Below are positions 12,140 through 24,035 of a stretch of 64,000 bases of DNA, piece by piece. Origin of the DNA: Carettochelys insculpta (taxonomy: Eukaryota; Chordata; Testudines; Carettochelyidae); the NCBI RefSeq assembly GCF_033958435.1, contig NC_134145.1:36297501-36361500 (forward strand), in the 5' to 3' direction. The translations under genes were made by a program, and so were the position numbers. How positions within the stretch are numbered: the stretch's first letter is position 1; each line of letters starts with the position of its first letter. The notes below the pieces were generated by a model. It was not told where the DNA came from. It did no database searches and worked only from the letters and a program-made list of their open reading frames with translations.

Positions 12140-14860
12140 TATCATAAGGTGAAACAGTTGTGGAAAACCTTGCACAGCAAGTGGAACAAGCTGCAAGACA
12201 GAGAAACTTGAAAGAGCTGTGTAACATCACACGGAAGCTAGCTGGCATGCGGTGGGTCAGCCAGTGCAAGATAAGGAGGCGTGTGCTCACAAATCCAAGG
12301 GAGCAGCTTGTTAGATGGAAGTAACACTTTGAAGAGCTACTGAACCACCCCACCCATATAGAACCTCTGGAGTTACCACCTAAAAATGTACCTCTGTAAA
12401 TTAACATCAGTAGACCTACAAAAGAAGAATCAAAATCAAGGCAGGTAATGAGATATCATTCAGCATTTTGTTACAGTCTCCCACAACATTCTTGCCCATA
12501 AGTTAAGGAAATCTGGATTGGATCCTTGGACTATAAGATGGATAGAAAGCTGGCTTGATGGTCGGGCCCAACAAGTAGTGGTCCATGGCTCAATAGGTGG
12601 ATGGTGGTCGGTTTCAAGTGGAGTGCCACAAGGCTCGGTTCTGGTGCCGGTGCTGTTCAACATCTTTATTAATGACCTGAATGAGGGACTGGATTGTACC
12701 CTCAGCAAGTTTGCAGATGACAGAAAACTAGGGGGCAGAGGTAGATACGTTGGAGGGTAGAGAGAGAATCCAGAGTGACCTGGATAAATTGGAGAACTGG
12801 CCCAAAAGAAATCTGATGTGGTTCAACAAGGAGAAGTGAAGAGTCCTGCACCTGAGATGAAAGAATCCGAAGCACTGTTACAGGCTGGGGACCAACTGGC
12901 TCAGCAGCAGTATGATGGAAAGGGACCTAGGGGTTATGGTGGATGAAAGGCTGGATATGAGTAAACAGTGTGCCCTTGTAGCCAAGAAGGCTAACGGCAC
13001 ACTAGGGTGCATTAGGAGGAGCATTTTGAGCAGATCTAGAGAAGTAATTGTTCCCCTCTATTCAGTACTGGTGAGGTCGCATCTAGAATATTGTGTCCAG
13101 TTTTGGCTCCCCCTAGTATAAAAAGGATGTGGATGTGTTAGAACAGGTTCAGCCGAGGGCAACAAAAATGATTAACGGGCTGGAGCACAAGACCTATAAA
13201 GCTAGGCTGAGGGATTTGGGCTTGTTTAGTTTGCAGAAGAGAGGACTTAGGGATGATTTAATAGCAGCCTTCAACTCCTGAAGGGGAGCTCTAAAGAGGA
13301 GGGTGAGAAGCTGTTCTCAGTGGTGTCAGATGGCAGAACAAGGAGTAATGGTCTGAAGTTGAACAGGGAGAGGTGTAGGTTAGATATTAGGAAAAACTAC
13401 TTCACCAAGAGGGTGGTGAAGCATTGGAATGTGTTGCCTAGAGAGGTGGTGGATTCTTCATCCCTTGAGGTTTTTAAGTCCCAGCTTGACAAGGTCCTGT
13501 CTGGGATGACTTAGTTGGGGTTGATCCTGCTTGAAGCAGGGGGCTGGACTAGATGACCTCCTGAGGTCCCATCCAGCCCTATAATTCTATGGTTCAACAT
13601 GATGAATAATCTATTTGGGGAAAATTTGGGACACTGAGATCCCACAAGACTGGAAACATGGGTACCTTATCAAGCTTACAAAGAAGGACACCCTGAAGGA
13701 ATGCAAGAGCTGGAGAGGCATCATGTTACTGTCTATTCCAGGAAAAGTGTTTGATAGGATTCTCTTATAGAGAATGAAGAGAAAAAATGATATACAGCTT
13801 AGGAAAGAATAGGCTGGCTTCTGAAGTAAGTGATCTTGTACTGATCAAAGAGCAACTCTGAGTGATCATAGAACAGTTGCTCGAGTTGAACTCCTCCCTG
13901 TACATAGACTTCAACAAAGCCTTCAACAGTTTTGATAGAGACATCTTGTAGAAACTGCTGCAAACACTGTGGCATCCACAATGGTGTTTTGACAGAATCC
14001 TTCAGCATACTCTTAGATGTGCCACAAGTTTGCCTGTTGTCACCTTTCCTGTTCTTGATTGCTATGGACTGGATTATGAGTAGGACAACAGATGGCCATC
14101 CATGAGACGTTAGGTGGACACTTCTCAAACAGCCATGACATTGGTTTTGCTGACTAAGTCAGCCTTCTTTCACACCAACAGAAAGGCATGGAAGAAAAAG
14201 TCACAACACTAGACAAAACTACCTCAATGACTGGTCTGAGCATTAACAAGGCAAAGACCAACACAGTGAGGATCAACCAATCTAACAATAACACCATCAC
14301 ATTGGGAGGGGATGACCTTGAAGATGTGGAGCAGTTCACCTACTTGGGGGGGAGTATTATGGGCAGAGACGGAGGAGGAGATAAGGATATCAGTGCCAGG
14401 ATAGGGAAAGCAACAGCTTCATTCAAGATTCTTTGTTCCATATGGAGTTCACAGATATCAGCAAAGACAAAACTCTGAATCTTCAGCGTGAATGTGGAGA
14501 GTGTGGTCTTGTAAGGATGTGAGACCTGGTGTACTAAAAAGTCTTCAAATCACAATCTACAGACATTCATACACAGGTGCCTGAAGTACATCCTTTGCAT
14601 CAAATGGGAAGACTTGACATTCAAATTAAGAGAAGAAAACGAGGATGGCTAGGCCACGCTCTCAGAATACCATCCAGCATAGTCCGTCAAATGGAACCTG
14701 CAAGGAAAATGTAAAAGAGGAAGACTTCGAACAACATGGGAAGATCTACTGAGACTGAAGGATAGCAATTGAAGGAGTCAACTAGAAGTTTTTGTCACAA
14801 GGCAGAGTGAAGTGGAGGAGGCTTGTAGGTGTCTTGTGTTATACTCAGAATGTCAAGGTT
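12140..14860 (+). mobile_element. Degenerate LINE interrupted by a CR1
   Basis: Two parts of one non-CR1 LINE flank the CR1 copy. Left (12140-12462) is a pre-RT linker with LRKLAGMRW- and FEELLNHP-type blocks. Right (13598-14860) gives IPQDW, ECKSWRGIMLLSIPGKVFDRIL, motif A YIDFNKAFNSFDRDIL near 13903-13945, NKAKTNTVRI and DVEQFTYLGGSI near 14260-14350, then a C-terminal RRGRP-like block. Stops and frame changes are frequent. The continuity across the CR1 shows that this LINE is older than the CR1 insertion. Confidence 0.75.
12463..13597 (+). mobile_element. CR1 LINE, 5'-truncated, inserted in another LINE
   Basis: ORF2 starts inside the RT ([19 protein letters not shown]). It contains [15 protein letters not shown] and the catalytic FADD (12709-12720), the [17 protein letters not shown] block and the C-terminal end VKHWNVLPREVVDSSSLEVF. 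The 3' UTR ends with CTATAATTCTATGG, the CR1 hallmark. Frames are broken in several places. The left edge is estimated and the right edge is clear. Confidence 0.9.
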
Positions 14861-16618
14861 AAAGTCAGTCAAGTCAAGGTGAAATATTCAAATGTGGAAG
14901 AATACTATAAAACTTTAAAAGAAATTTAATATATGTAGTATTTCATAAGTTAAACGTGCAGCTGATTAGCCAGTTCCAACAGTTATATTTTCTCGAATAC
15001 ATTCAGAATTAGGGTTTCTATAAAAGGAGTAAATATTAAACTCAACAATTCATGGCTTTGATAATTTCTAAACTTGTAGGCCTTGTACTGCAAAGATTTA
15101 TTTCACCAATCATGCTTGCTTTGGTATGCTGTCCAGTTGACCTTAATAAACTAACTGTGAGAAACAAGCACACAGTGAAGAAAGAGTGTTTACAGACTCT
15201 TACATAGAAAGCTAGATCTTACAAATTCTTACCAGAATAGTGTAAGTAAGAGTTTGCAGGTTCTGGTCTTCAGATTATATAACACAAGCTTCTTCCGAGG
15301 TTACCGAGACACACATTTTAATAGGCACATTACTGTTTGTTTGAAAATTCAAGAAGAATCAATGATGAGGTAACTCTACCAAACATTTGAGTGGCTTAAA
15401 AGTGATGTGGATTTCGTGTGTATCTTTAAAAGGAAATTATCACTGTCTCCAAAATATTTTTATGAGAGTATCAACATTATACAGTAAACTTTCTTGTCCC
15501 AAGTCATGTTCATCATGTCTTTTTTTTTCTTACTTTCCTTATACTTAATTTGTTACAGTGACAGAAATATCATGTTCACTTTGAACTCTGCAGTTGCGTG
15601 GTGTGTCTGATAATACCATTAGAGTTCACAATGCGCATTCATATGTTGATCAATTATGATACTTACCTGGCATGTACACTTCTCTCTTCTATTGTGTATT
15701 GTTTTGCTACTTAAAGGTGCTATATGAAAACCTGAAATAAAAACACACTTTTGCACTTTTTCATCGGAAAAATATCTAACCCTTTTAAAATGTAATCAGT
15801 TGGCAATAGCAGTAGTAATGTAAGCATATGCTCATATATTATGAATGTGATTATCCTAGGCATTTTTAAAACTGCTTGTTGCTTTAAGAAATTTTTGGGA
15901 TTTTTGTTTTTAAAGAGGTTGGATAATATAGTCTCAAAGTAGTTTACTTATTTGTGATTTACTTCATTCTGACTGTGCTCAGTTACTGTTTCATTAAAAC
16001 ATAAATTGGAATATTTTGATGTACCATACTTCTAATACCTTTTTCAATGAGAACATTTTACTTAATATTTCAGTATTTTAATTAATTCTCATATCAATAT
16101 TAGAAACTTTTTTAAACTTACAGTTATTCAGTAAATCACATTATGAATTTGTAGTTGTGTTTTTGTTTGTTGTTTTATTCCTCATTGTTGCCTGTGGAAA
16201 TAAATACTCTGAAATCCCCTCCAAAGCTCACTTTTGTCCTACTTGTTTAATGTCATATTTGCTGCTAGAAATTTGAAGCCACTTCCTGTTGTTCAGTAGG
16301 AAGTAATCATAGTATGTAGTGTTACCAACTTCTCCCCTTGTGGTAGATTGTAGCAGTTTCCATTATACTGTCCTAATTAGACATTGTACTTTATGGCCTA
16401 GATATAACAGAGAGCACAGTTTTGCTGCCATAGCACAGAAGAAATATCTGAAATGTTTACCATGCTCTTATATCAGTAGGTATATTTTAAAAGGTTAATT
16501 TGATTTTGCCAAAGGTAACTAAATATTTATTGGTAGTAACAACATGAATATAGCTATAATCTTCTGAACCTTCTTTTCTTGAAATGGTTTCCTTATAAGA
16601 TGTTTTCTTTGTATTTAG
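14861..16618. other. Intron 5 sequence before exon 6
   Basis: AT-rich, with many T runs. No exon or recognised element. Confidence 0.5.
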
Positions 16619-16783
16619 CGGGCTCAAGCTGTTCTTCAGGCAGTGACAGCAGTACAGACAACAAATACTCCCATAAGTGGAACTACAGTTAGTGAGAGTG
16701 CAGTGACTCCAGCTCAGAGTCCAGTACTTAGAATAATTATTGACAACATGTACTACCCTGTAACCTTGGATGTTCTTCACCAA
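16619..16783 (+). CDS. PTBP2: PTBP2 exon 6: linker and start of RRM2
   Basis: The acceptor is gtatttag and the donor is caa|gtaagc. The exon is 165 nt (55 codons), phase 0 at both ends. It encodes the Ala/Gln/Thr-rich linker beginning RAQAVLQAV and the RNP2 strand [14 protein letters not shown] of RRM2. It lies 8 kb from exon 5 but only 81 bp before exon 7. Confidence 0.95.
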
Positions 16784-16864
16784 GTAAGCCATTTCTGTGT
16801 CACATTAGTTTATATGATTTGTAATACATTTCTGAACATAAAGGTTTTTTGTTATTTTTGACAG

Positions 16865-16975
16865 ATATTCTCTAAATTTGGTGCTGTATTGAAGATCATT
16901 ACATTCACAAAGAATAATCAATTTCAAGCTTTGCTGCAGTATGGTGATCCCATAAATGCACAGCAAGCAAAACTG
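16865..16975 (+). CDS. PTBP2: PTBP2 exon 7: RRM2 centre
   Basis: The acceptor is ttgacag and the donor is ctg|gtaggt. The exon is 111 nt (37 codons), phase 0. It encodes [19 protein letters not shown] and [17 protein letters not shown], the helix 1, RNP1 and helix 2 parts of RRM2. The preceding intron is only 81 bp, so the two exons are probably defined together. Confidence 0.95.
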
Positions 16976-17519
16976 GTAGGTACAAAATTACTTTTGGACT
17001 TGTGATTTATCCTATCATGATGGAATTATTACTATTTGTGCAGGGTATTACTTTAACACTAATTTAACCATAAATTCTTGTATTAAATCAGAAGGCCAAA
17101 TGGTATTTATACAGTTTCTCTAAACTTGCCTAAAAAGCCTGAGGAATAATTGATTTATTTACATCCAAACAATAACAAAAGTTTATAAGTCTTTGAGCAC
17201 AATATTTACAAATGGGCTCAACCCAAGGGTGCTTCCACCCATATTGGTTCCAATGTGGTCATTTAGCAATGAACCTTTTAAGGGTTTATTTTTTCATAAC
17301 CTTCAGCAGCAATTAATGTCATTGCCAGTTAGTAACGTAAGATAGAAACAGTTTGAAGCCATTTATCCTTAGTTCTGGTCTTAACCCACATAAGATTTAT
17401 GGTCCCCTTTCTTCCCAAGTCCTTTTCTCCCTTCCTTACTCACCAGCAGTTTTTCCATTGTGTCTTGAGTTTATGTAGGCTTTAACACTGGTATGCAGGG
17501 TAGGAAGGCTTATGTTGAC
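16976..17519. other. Start of intron 7
   Basis: No recognised feature before the fold-back element. Confidence 0.5.
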
Positions 17520-18887
17520 TACTTTTAAAACAGTATCAGAGAGGTAGCCGTGTTAGTCTGTAGCTTCGAGAACAACAAGAAGTCTTGTGGCACCTGATAG
17601 ATTAACAGATATTTTGGAGCATAAGCTTTCATGGGCCAAGAGCCGCTTCATCAGATGCATGAGTGGGGGGTGTGGTTTCAGAGGGGTATTTAAAGAGGGG
17701 GGTCCCAGTAAAGAGGGAGGGCCAGAGCTGACAAGGTCTATTCAGCAAGGTGGAAATGGCCCAGTATCAACAGTTCTTATCAAAAGAGGGAAAAACAAGT
17801 CAGCTCAGACAGGGAGATGTGAGCCATTGTCAGCATCTAATGGGGAGCTGTCAACACCTAAAGCAGAGAAATTGTCTTTGTAAGCTGCAAGCCACTCCCA
17901 GTCTCTGTTTAATCCATGGTCAATGGAGTCAAATTTGCGAATAAATTGCAGCTCAGAGATTTCTCTCTCCATCTGATTTCTGAAATTTTTTTGTTTCAGA
18001 ACTGTCACCCTTAATGTTGAATAGTAACAGAGAGGAAGACGTGCTAGTCTATACACTATCAAAACAGAAAGCAGTCAAGTAGCACTTTAAAGACTAGCAA
18101 AATAGTTTATTAGGTGAGCTTTCGTGGGACAGACCCACTTCTTCAGACCAGAACAGACTCAGTATTTAAGACACAGAGAACCAAAAACAGTAAGCAAGGA
18201 GGACAAAGCAGAAAAAGATAGTCAAGATGAGCAAATCAGAGAGTGGAGGGGTGGGGGGGAGATCAAGAATTAGACTGAGCCAAGTTTGGCTCACCTACCC
18301 ACGAAAGCTCACCTAATAAACTATTTTGCTAGTCTTTAAAGTGCTACTTGACTGCTTTTTGTTTTGTCACCCTTAAATCTGCCACCGAGTGTCCAGCAAT
18401 CTCCCTGGACACTCAGTGGCAGATTTAAGGGTGACAGTTCTGAAACAAAAAAAACTCAGAAATCAGATGGAGAGAGAAATCTCTGAGCTGCAATTTGTTT
18501 GCAGATTTGACTCCATTAACCATGGATTAAACAGAGAGGAGGAGTGGCTCGCAGTTTACAAAGAAAAGACAATTTCTCTGCTCTGGGTGTTAATAGCTCC
18601 CCATTAGACACTGACAATGGCTCACATCCCCGTCTGATCTGACATGTTTTTTACTCTTTTTTGATAAGTACTGTTGATACTGGGGCCATTTCCACCTTGC
18701 TGAATAGACCTTGTCAGCTCTGGCCCTCCCCTTGTTACTGGGACCACCACTCTTTCAATACCCCTGTGGAAACCCCCCCCCGCCCCCCCCAGTGCATCTG
18801 ATGAAGCAGCTCTTGGCCTACAAAAGCTTATGCTCCAAAATATCTTAGTCTATAATGTGCCACAAGACTTTTGTTGTACTTTTAAAA
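17520..18887. mobile_element. Large fold-back element A, with 11-bp flanking duplication
   Basis: TACTTTTAAAA occurs at 17520-17530 and 18877-18887 and flanks an element made of two inverted arms. The left arm runs 17531-18002 and the right arm runs from about 18377 to 18876. Shared blocks include GTCTTGTGGCAC, GGAGCATAAGCTT and CTGACAAGGTCTATTCAGC. The left arm has about 40 extra bases at its end (GTAGCCGTGTTAGTCTGTA) that the right arm lacks. A second fold-back element sits inside. No transposase frame was recognised. The family is unclassified by me. Confidence 0.8.
18003..18376. mobile_element. Small fold-back element B, nested in A, with 12-bp duplication
   Basis: TGTCACCCTTAA at 18003-18014 is repeated at 18365-18376. 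The body is again palindromic: GCACTTTAAAGACTAGCAAA on the left and its reverse complement near 18325-18345. The left end again has about 45 extra bases including AGACGTGCTAGTCTATA. The right arm of element A keeps the uninterrupted form of the target (single TGTCACCCTTAA in reverse complement at about 18424-18436), so the insertion is directly demonstrated. Confidence 0.85.
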
Positions 18888-19232
18888 GAGGTTTCGTCTT
18901 ATTTAAAAACATCTTCAGTCCCTCTCCCCCCCATTCCCATGTATCAAAGACTTTCTTTTTAGAAACTTCCTGTTATCACAGTTGTTCTTTGAAACACACA
19001 TCATCTGTACTTTATTCCTTCTGGTCTTGTAATTTTCGTATTTTCAGGGTTTGCCTTCTACTTGCTAGTCAGGTCCTTTCTTTACAACAAATATATTTCC
19101 TTAACTGAACTTAAACTAATCTTGATTCTGTAATTGCATGTGTATCATGTGTGGCTTTGAAAAGATATTTGAAAAATGTGTTAGTACAACACATTGCAAA
19201 ACTTCCTAATGTCCTAAACTCTTACTCTGTGT

Positions 19233-19261
<29 letters not shown>
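19233..19261 (+). repeat. Homopolymer of 29 G
   Basis: An uninterrupted run of G follows GTGT. Runs this long are uncommon, are difficult to sequence, and can form G-quadruplex structures. The exact length may be an assembly artefact. Confidence 0.85.
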
Positions 19262-19263
<2 letters not shown>

Positions 19264-20119
19264 TGAGTGATCATTTTCATACAACGGAAAGTATACCTTA
19301 TTGATTTTTTGCTTCGTGTGTTGTGGTAGCATCTATTGGACCCAATAAGATATTACACCTAACTGTGTAATTAAAATGATTGAGTACAGTTTTTACTGTT
19401 AAAGTATTGGTTTTATTTAAAAAAAAAAAAAAACTTTAAAGAGCCTAAATCTGTCTTGAGTAACACAGTGTGTGCCAGCTGAATTGAAAATTGACTCAAA
19501 AGGAGACAAAAGAGGATAAGAAATGACTTGTCCTATTTAACTACATTTGAAGTATGTTAGAAGGAAGAAGACCGTGCGACAAGACCTCCCGAAAAACTAG
19601 TGGGCTGCATGGGGGGTCATTTGGAAAGCATGATGAGATAGTGAAGTTGTTAAATGATTCTTCCAGTCATTCTTGCTATAGAAGATAATGGGAAATTAAT
19701 TTTCCAGTGGCACACTTCAAAGGAAATGAGATTGTGACCTTAACAGAAATTGAAGACTTAGTAAGGAAGTTAAAGAGCAATTTGAAAAACTCAAGTGATG
19801 TAAGTACTTGGAAGAGATGGTATTTATCTGAGCATTATGAAGAAAATCATGTGAGATATTGACAAGGATGAATGCCACAAAGCCTCTGGCTCTGTGGAAC
19901 TGCATTAATTCAGGTAGTATAAGTAGTGAAAACTGCATTCCTCTATCATTTGTTTTCCAGGAAAATGTCATTTCCTTTTGCAGTAGATTCTGGCTATGTT
20001 AACCTATGTTTTTACCACCACCTCTGGATTGGATCCACAGTATTGGAAACTGAAGTGAAGATAGCACAAACTTCAGCTTGAACAAAATTCTGCGAAGTAA
20101 CTTGGAACAGAGAAAAACC
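19262..20119. other. Intron 7 sequence
   Basis: No recognised gene or element. A 13-A run lies near 19420. Confidence 0.45.
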
Positions 20120-20490
20120 ACTGAGGCTATGTCTGTGCTACAGAATACAGTCAATTTTAAGGCAGTTAGCTCAATTTTACAATGTGACTGTCTTCACTGC
20201 AAATACCATCAGGTCGATTTTTAAGGAGAGCTAAGGTCGGCATTCTTGCATTGACCATCCAATGCGATATAACACCGTTTGAATTTAAAAGGTCTAATTA
20301 ATGCATGTGTGGAAACAGTGTTTCTTTAAATCAATTTTATTGGCCTCCAGATGTATCCCACTATTCCCAGCATGTGTATGTTCTGTCCACTTTTGCCTCC
20401 CCTGCTCTTCAGAAGTGCAGGAAGTAGGAAACTGGAAGCCTGGCAATTTGAATTCATTTCTTTATGATTAGTGTGGCAATCGCATCTAGT
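20120..20490 (+). mobile_element. Left end of a GGCTATGTCT-type DNA element
   Basis: It starts GGCTATGTCTGTGCTAC and continues with TCAATTTTA-rich sub-terminal sequence. Only the left end resembles the family, and the partner end is not identified. This may be the head of a larger element rather than a MITE. Confidence 0.5.
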
Positions 20491-21150
20491 CACTTTAGAG
20501 AGCCCCAGCCTGGAGCTATCAGGAGAGCCAGGATCTCATTTTGGCTGGCGAGCTAACCCACCACACCACATGGTGGCTTGGGTTGGCTGTGGGGACCAGC
20601 CAGTGGCAGGTCCCGCCCTGCGCAGGGTGAAGGCTTCTTCTCTGCACAGGATGTAGCAGAAGAGACCAAGAAACTTCTTTTTTGCACTTCACATTTGTAT
20701 GGGACATGCCCCTCCCCAGCACAATATGGACAGCTGTCTAGCCCCCACTGGGCGATGTGGCTTGCACAGCCCCACCCCCCAGGTTCCATGTGGTTGGCGT
20801 GTCAGCTCCCACCACACCACATGGTGGCTAAGCTGTGGGGGTTGTGCTTGCAGACAGCAGTATGTCCTGCCCTGTGCAGAGTGAAGGCCTCCTCTCCGCA
20901 CAGGATTTAGCAGAAGAGGCTGAGAAACTTCTGTGCATCACATTTGTATGGGGCAGTCCTCCATCCCCCCACTCCCTGGCACCATGTGGCTGGCAGGCTA
21001 GCCCCCACCCCACCACATGGCTAGCCCCTGCCCCACTACACGTACTGGTTGTGCTATGCAGACCATGCTTCCAGACAAAAGCATGTGCTGGCCTGCATGG
21101 GGTGAACGCTTCTGTGCTTCACGTTTTCTGGGGGCTCACTAAGTGCTGAG
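20491..21150. repeat. Tandem-like GC-rich repeat, unit about 200-250 bp
   Basis: Three imperfect units share ACCACACCACATGGTGGCT (20560-20578 and 20811-20829; a reduced form near 21010), then a GTCCTGCCCTG-GCAGGGTGAAGGC-CTTCT-GCACAGGAT segment, then CACATTTGTATGGG. Units are about 250 and 200 bp apart. Many short frames open here on both strands because the DNA is GC-rich. None resembles a known protein. Confidence 0.6.
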
Positions 21151-21339
21151 GGGTTGGTTCCCCCCAAAAGCAAACATTTTGGTGGCTGGCTGGCCCTTGA
21201 GAGGCAACACCAGGGTGTGGGGGGGTGACCTCCCCTGTGGGAAATATTTTCAGTGGCTGGCTGGTCCCTGAGAGGCAGCACGTGCTGGGAGGATGGCTCC
21301 CCCAGCGGTGCCTATTTTTTGTGCTTGCCCCCCTCCTAA

Positions 21340-22290
21340 GAAACCCCCTGACCACACCATATCAACTAGTCCCTCAGCTGACCCCTCCCAGCTGAAGTTC
21401 TGTTGGGAGTCCCCCAGAAGCACCTGTTTTCAGAGCTGGTTCCCCCATGTAGGTACACAACTGATAGAAAAATGTCAACAGGTTACTGGGGGCAGGGCTG
21501 GCCCTACAGAGAGCAACATGAATTCTCTGGGCTGCTTCCTCCCCCACCCCACCTAAGAAACCCGCTGACGGCACCATGTCAACTGGTCTCTCATCTGGCC
21601 CCTGCCAGCTGAATTTTATTGGGGGACAAGCCCCCAGGTCCTGCTGCACTACTCTCCCTACCGAGAGTGTATGGCTCAGGGGAGATGCAGGCTCTGTAGT
21701 GGCCTGCTTGGTGTATTTTCACTGGGGGAAAAGTAGCTGAGCAATTTGTTGACATGACACGGTCAGCTGGGTGCTCCCATATTTCTTTTCCTACTTGCAT
21801 GAAGCCAGCTTGTTCCACTTGGGCATCACAGGTATATGGTACAGTCTGGTAGGTTCTCCCATGGCTCATTTGGGTGCTTCCCCTAGTGATTCCCTCCCTT
21901 CTTTTCTGTATGTGATTTGGTTTTAATCCATGGTTATCATAAACAACATTGTAGTATGTGGGATTGACAGTTCCCTGACGTGCTGCCTTAAACTGAAAGT
22001 GTTCTTTCACTAGAGGAAAACTAGTTGAGCGACCTGTTGACATAGTACAGCCAGCTGGGTGCTCCCACAGCAGATCTGCAAAGAGTGCTTCAGCTTCTGA
22101 AGCCCACTACTTTTTTGGCGTTTTTTCTCTTGGGATTCCCTACTTTCCTTTTTAGGGAGACTCTTAATATTATTCATAATTCACATGGATCCAGAGTCTT
22201 TCACTGTTTCGTGTACTTTCACTGGGGGGGAAAAACTAGTTGAGTAACCTGCTGATGTGGTTTAGTCAGCTGGGTGCGCTCATGACATAT
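21340..22290. repeat. Inverted array of ~40-bp motifs
   Basis: A motif with GTTGACAT-GT-AGTCAGCTGGGTG occurs on the + strand near 21720, 22015 and 22225. The reverse complement form (CATATCAACTAGTCCCTCAG, CATGTCAACTGGTCTCTCAT) occurs near 21357 and 21573. The two orientations face each other about 21650. Probably a decayed palindromic repeat. Function unknown. Confidence 0.5.
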
Positions 22291-23004
22291 TTGGTTAAAA
22301 GCTCCGTAACGGGGACAACTCGAATAATTTCTCTCTTTGGGGAAAGAAACTTCACAGGATGCAAGATTTCTTTATTCTTTAAGATGCCCCACACTGCCCC
22401 AAGCAGTTACATTTATTATGCCTGCTACAAGGATCCAGTTAATAATTCTGGCTACAAGTGATAATTTTATAACCAAGTCATCTTGTGTGCTTTGCCTGTA
22501 TCCTGGCAAGAAGGAATTCCTGAGATACAGTGTTCTTGCATTATGAGCTTCAAGTTGTGCTTACACTTTCAAGTAAAGTATTATGCCAATAATTTACCAT
22601 TTACCAAGGGTCCAGAATCTGTGACTGGTGAGGAAATGCACCACATTTTCACCACTGGCTATGTATATCAGTGGTGGCCACCCTTTACCTCATGCTAGGA
22701 ATGGGCCCACAACTCTGGGAGGAGGGATGTTGAAAGGTGTATGTGTAGGGGGCTATTACCTGGGGGTGGGGGAGAACTCTTGGCTGGGGCTGAGGCCTGC
22801 AGCTGCAGCTGGGGGCAGGATAAGGCAGATACAGCTGGGAGCTGTTGCCTGATCTATAGACTGAGTATAATTTATATATAATATAAACACTTATGAATTT
22901 CCAGTTACCACCTTCAGGACTGACAGATTCTTTGTCACAGGATCAGGCCCAGCATTTAATTATTGTATAATTGGGAACCCTGAAGTGCACATTTGCCACA
23001 CTTG

Positions 23005-23171
23005 CTCTACAGCACTCGCTGTATTGATCTGAAGAAGTGGGTCTGTCCCACAAAAGCTCATCACTGAATAAATCATTTTGTTAGTCTTTAAAGTGCTACA
23101 TTTCTGTTGCTTTGTTTTGTTGGAGTACAAAGTGACATGGCTACCTCTCTGTTACTATTAACTCTATAGCA
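23005..23171 (-). mobile_element. Single-arm copy of the fold-back family
   Basis: On the minus strand it starts with the head (AACAGAGAGGTAGCCATGT), then GCACTTTAAAGACTAACAAA and ends GACCCACTTCTTCAGATC. CTCTACAGCA (23005-23014) and CTCTATAGCA (23162-23171) flank it as a 10-bp duplication with one mismatch. No second arm is present. Confidence 0.65.
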
Positions 23172-23385
23172 GTGTTTCTTAAACAATGTTCCGTGGAACA
23201 CTGGTTTTCCATGAACAACTTGCTGGTGTTCCGTGCGTGTCTGATACTTTTTTGATACCATACACCTATGTCACTGAAGGTTGGTTTATCTGTGTGAAAG
23301 TTCTGAAATATATACCCATTGACTATGCTGTCTGGGTGAAGGGTCCCAGGCATATTCATGCTAGCTTTGCTTTAGCTTAGTCCCT
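23167..23385 (+). repeat. Interspersed repeat, shared with 3240-3355 (reverse)
   Basis: It begins GCAGTGTTTCTTAAAC and contains GTTCCGTGGAACAC, an internal short palindrome, and GATACCATACAC. It matches the 3.2-kb copy in opposite orientation. Family not recognised. Confidence 0.6.
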
Positions 23386-24035
23386 TGTGTTACAGCCAAA
23401 CTGCCAATATAAACCTATCACATATATTCAAACCAATAAGGAAACAATAAATCTGTTTATCTACAGGCAAGCAAGCAGGTAAGCCCTATAAGCTACACCT
23501 CCCACTTAGATGGGGTGAAATGTGAAATTAACCCCATCTCACAGGTACAGATGTAAATGGTTACAAGCTTGTAAGGATGCTTTCGACACTACTTTTCTCC
23601 ACTTGGGGTAAAGGAGGAGTATCATCTTTGTGATATTTTCAGTATATTCTTAGGATATTTTCAGGCACCCTATACATATATTTGCTGTTATCAATGTTTT
23701 TTACCTGTCTAGGTCTTTGCTTATGTCTTTTAGATTTGTATCCTAGAATAATGAAAATTATCCTCCAGTAATCCCTGATCTATAACCCATCCTTTTAGAC
23801 CCTCACCAGGGATTGTTAGATTCATTACCTTTCTTTGGTAATTGGAAAGTACGACGTTTTGCATATTGTTAGTAATTTCTATGCTTGCTCGTAAAGAGAC
23901 CCACTTCAGTGACTTTATAATCTTATGGAACTAGGGGAAATTGCTTGGTTCCCCATCCAAGTAGGATACTTGGGACTAAAACAGAAATTTGGATATGCGA
24001 CGGGACATTCCAAGGTAACTGTATTGATACCACTT
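23386..24035. other. Intron 7 sequence
   Basis: No recognised feature. Confidence 0.45.

Noticed and set aside
23167..23385. Repeat with short frame matching the frame at 3101-3331
   Set aside because: The similarity is DNA-level repeat homology in opposite orientation; no coding signal is conserved.
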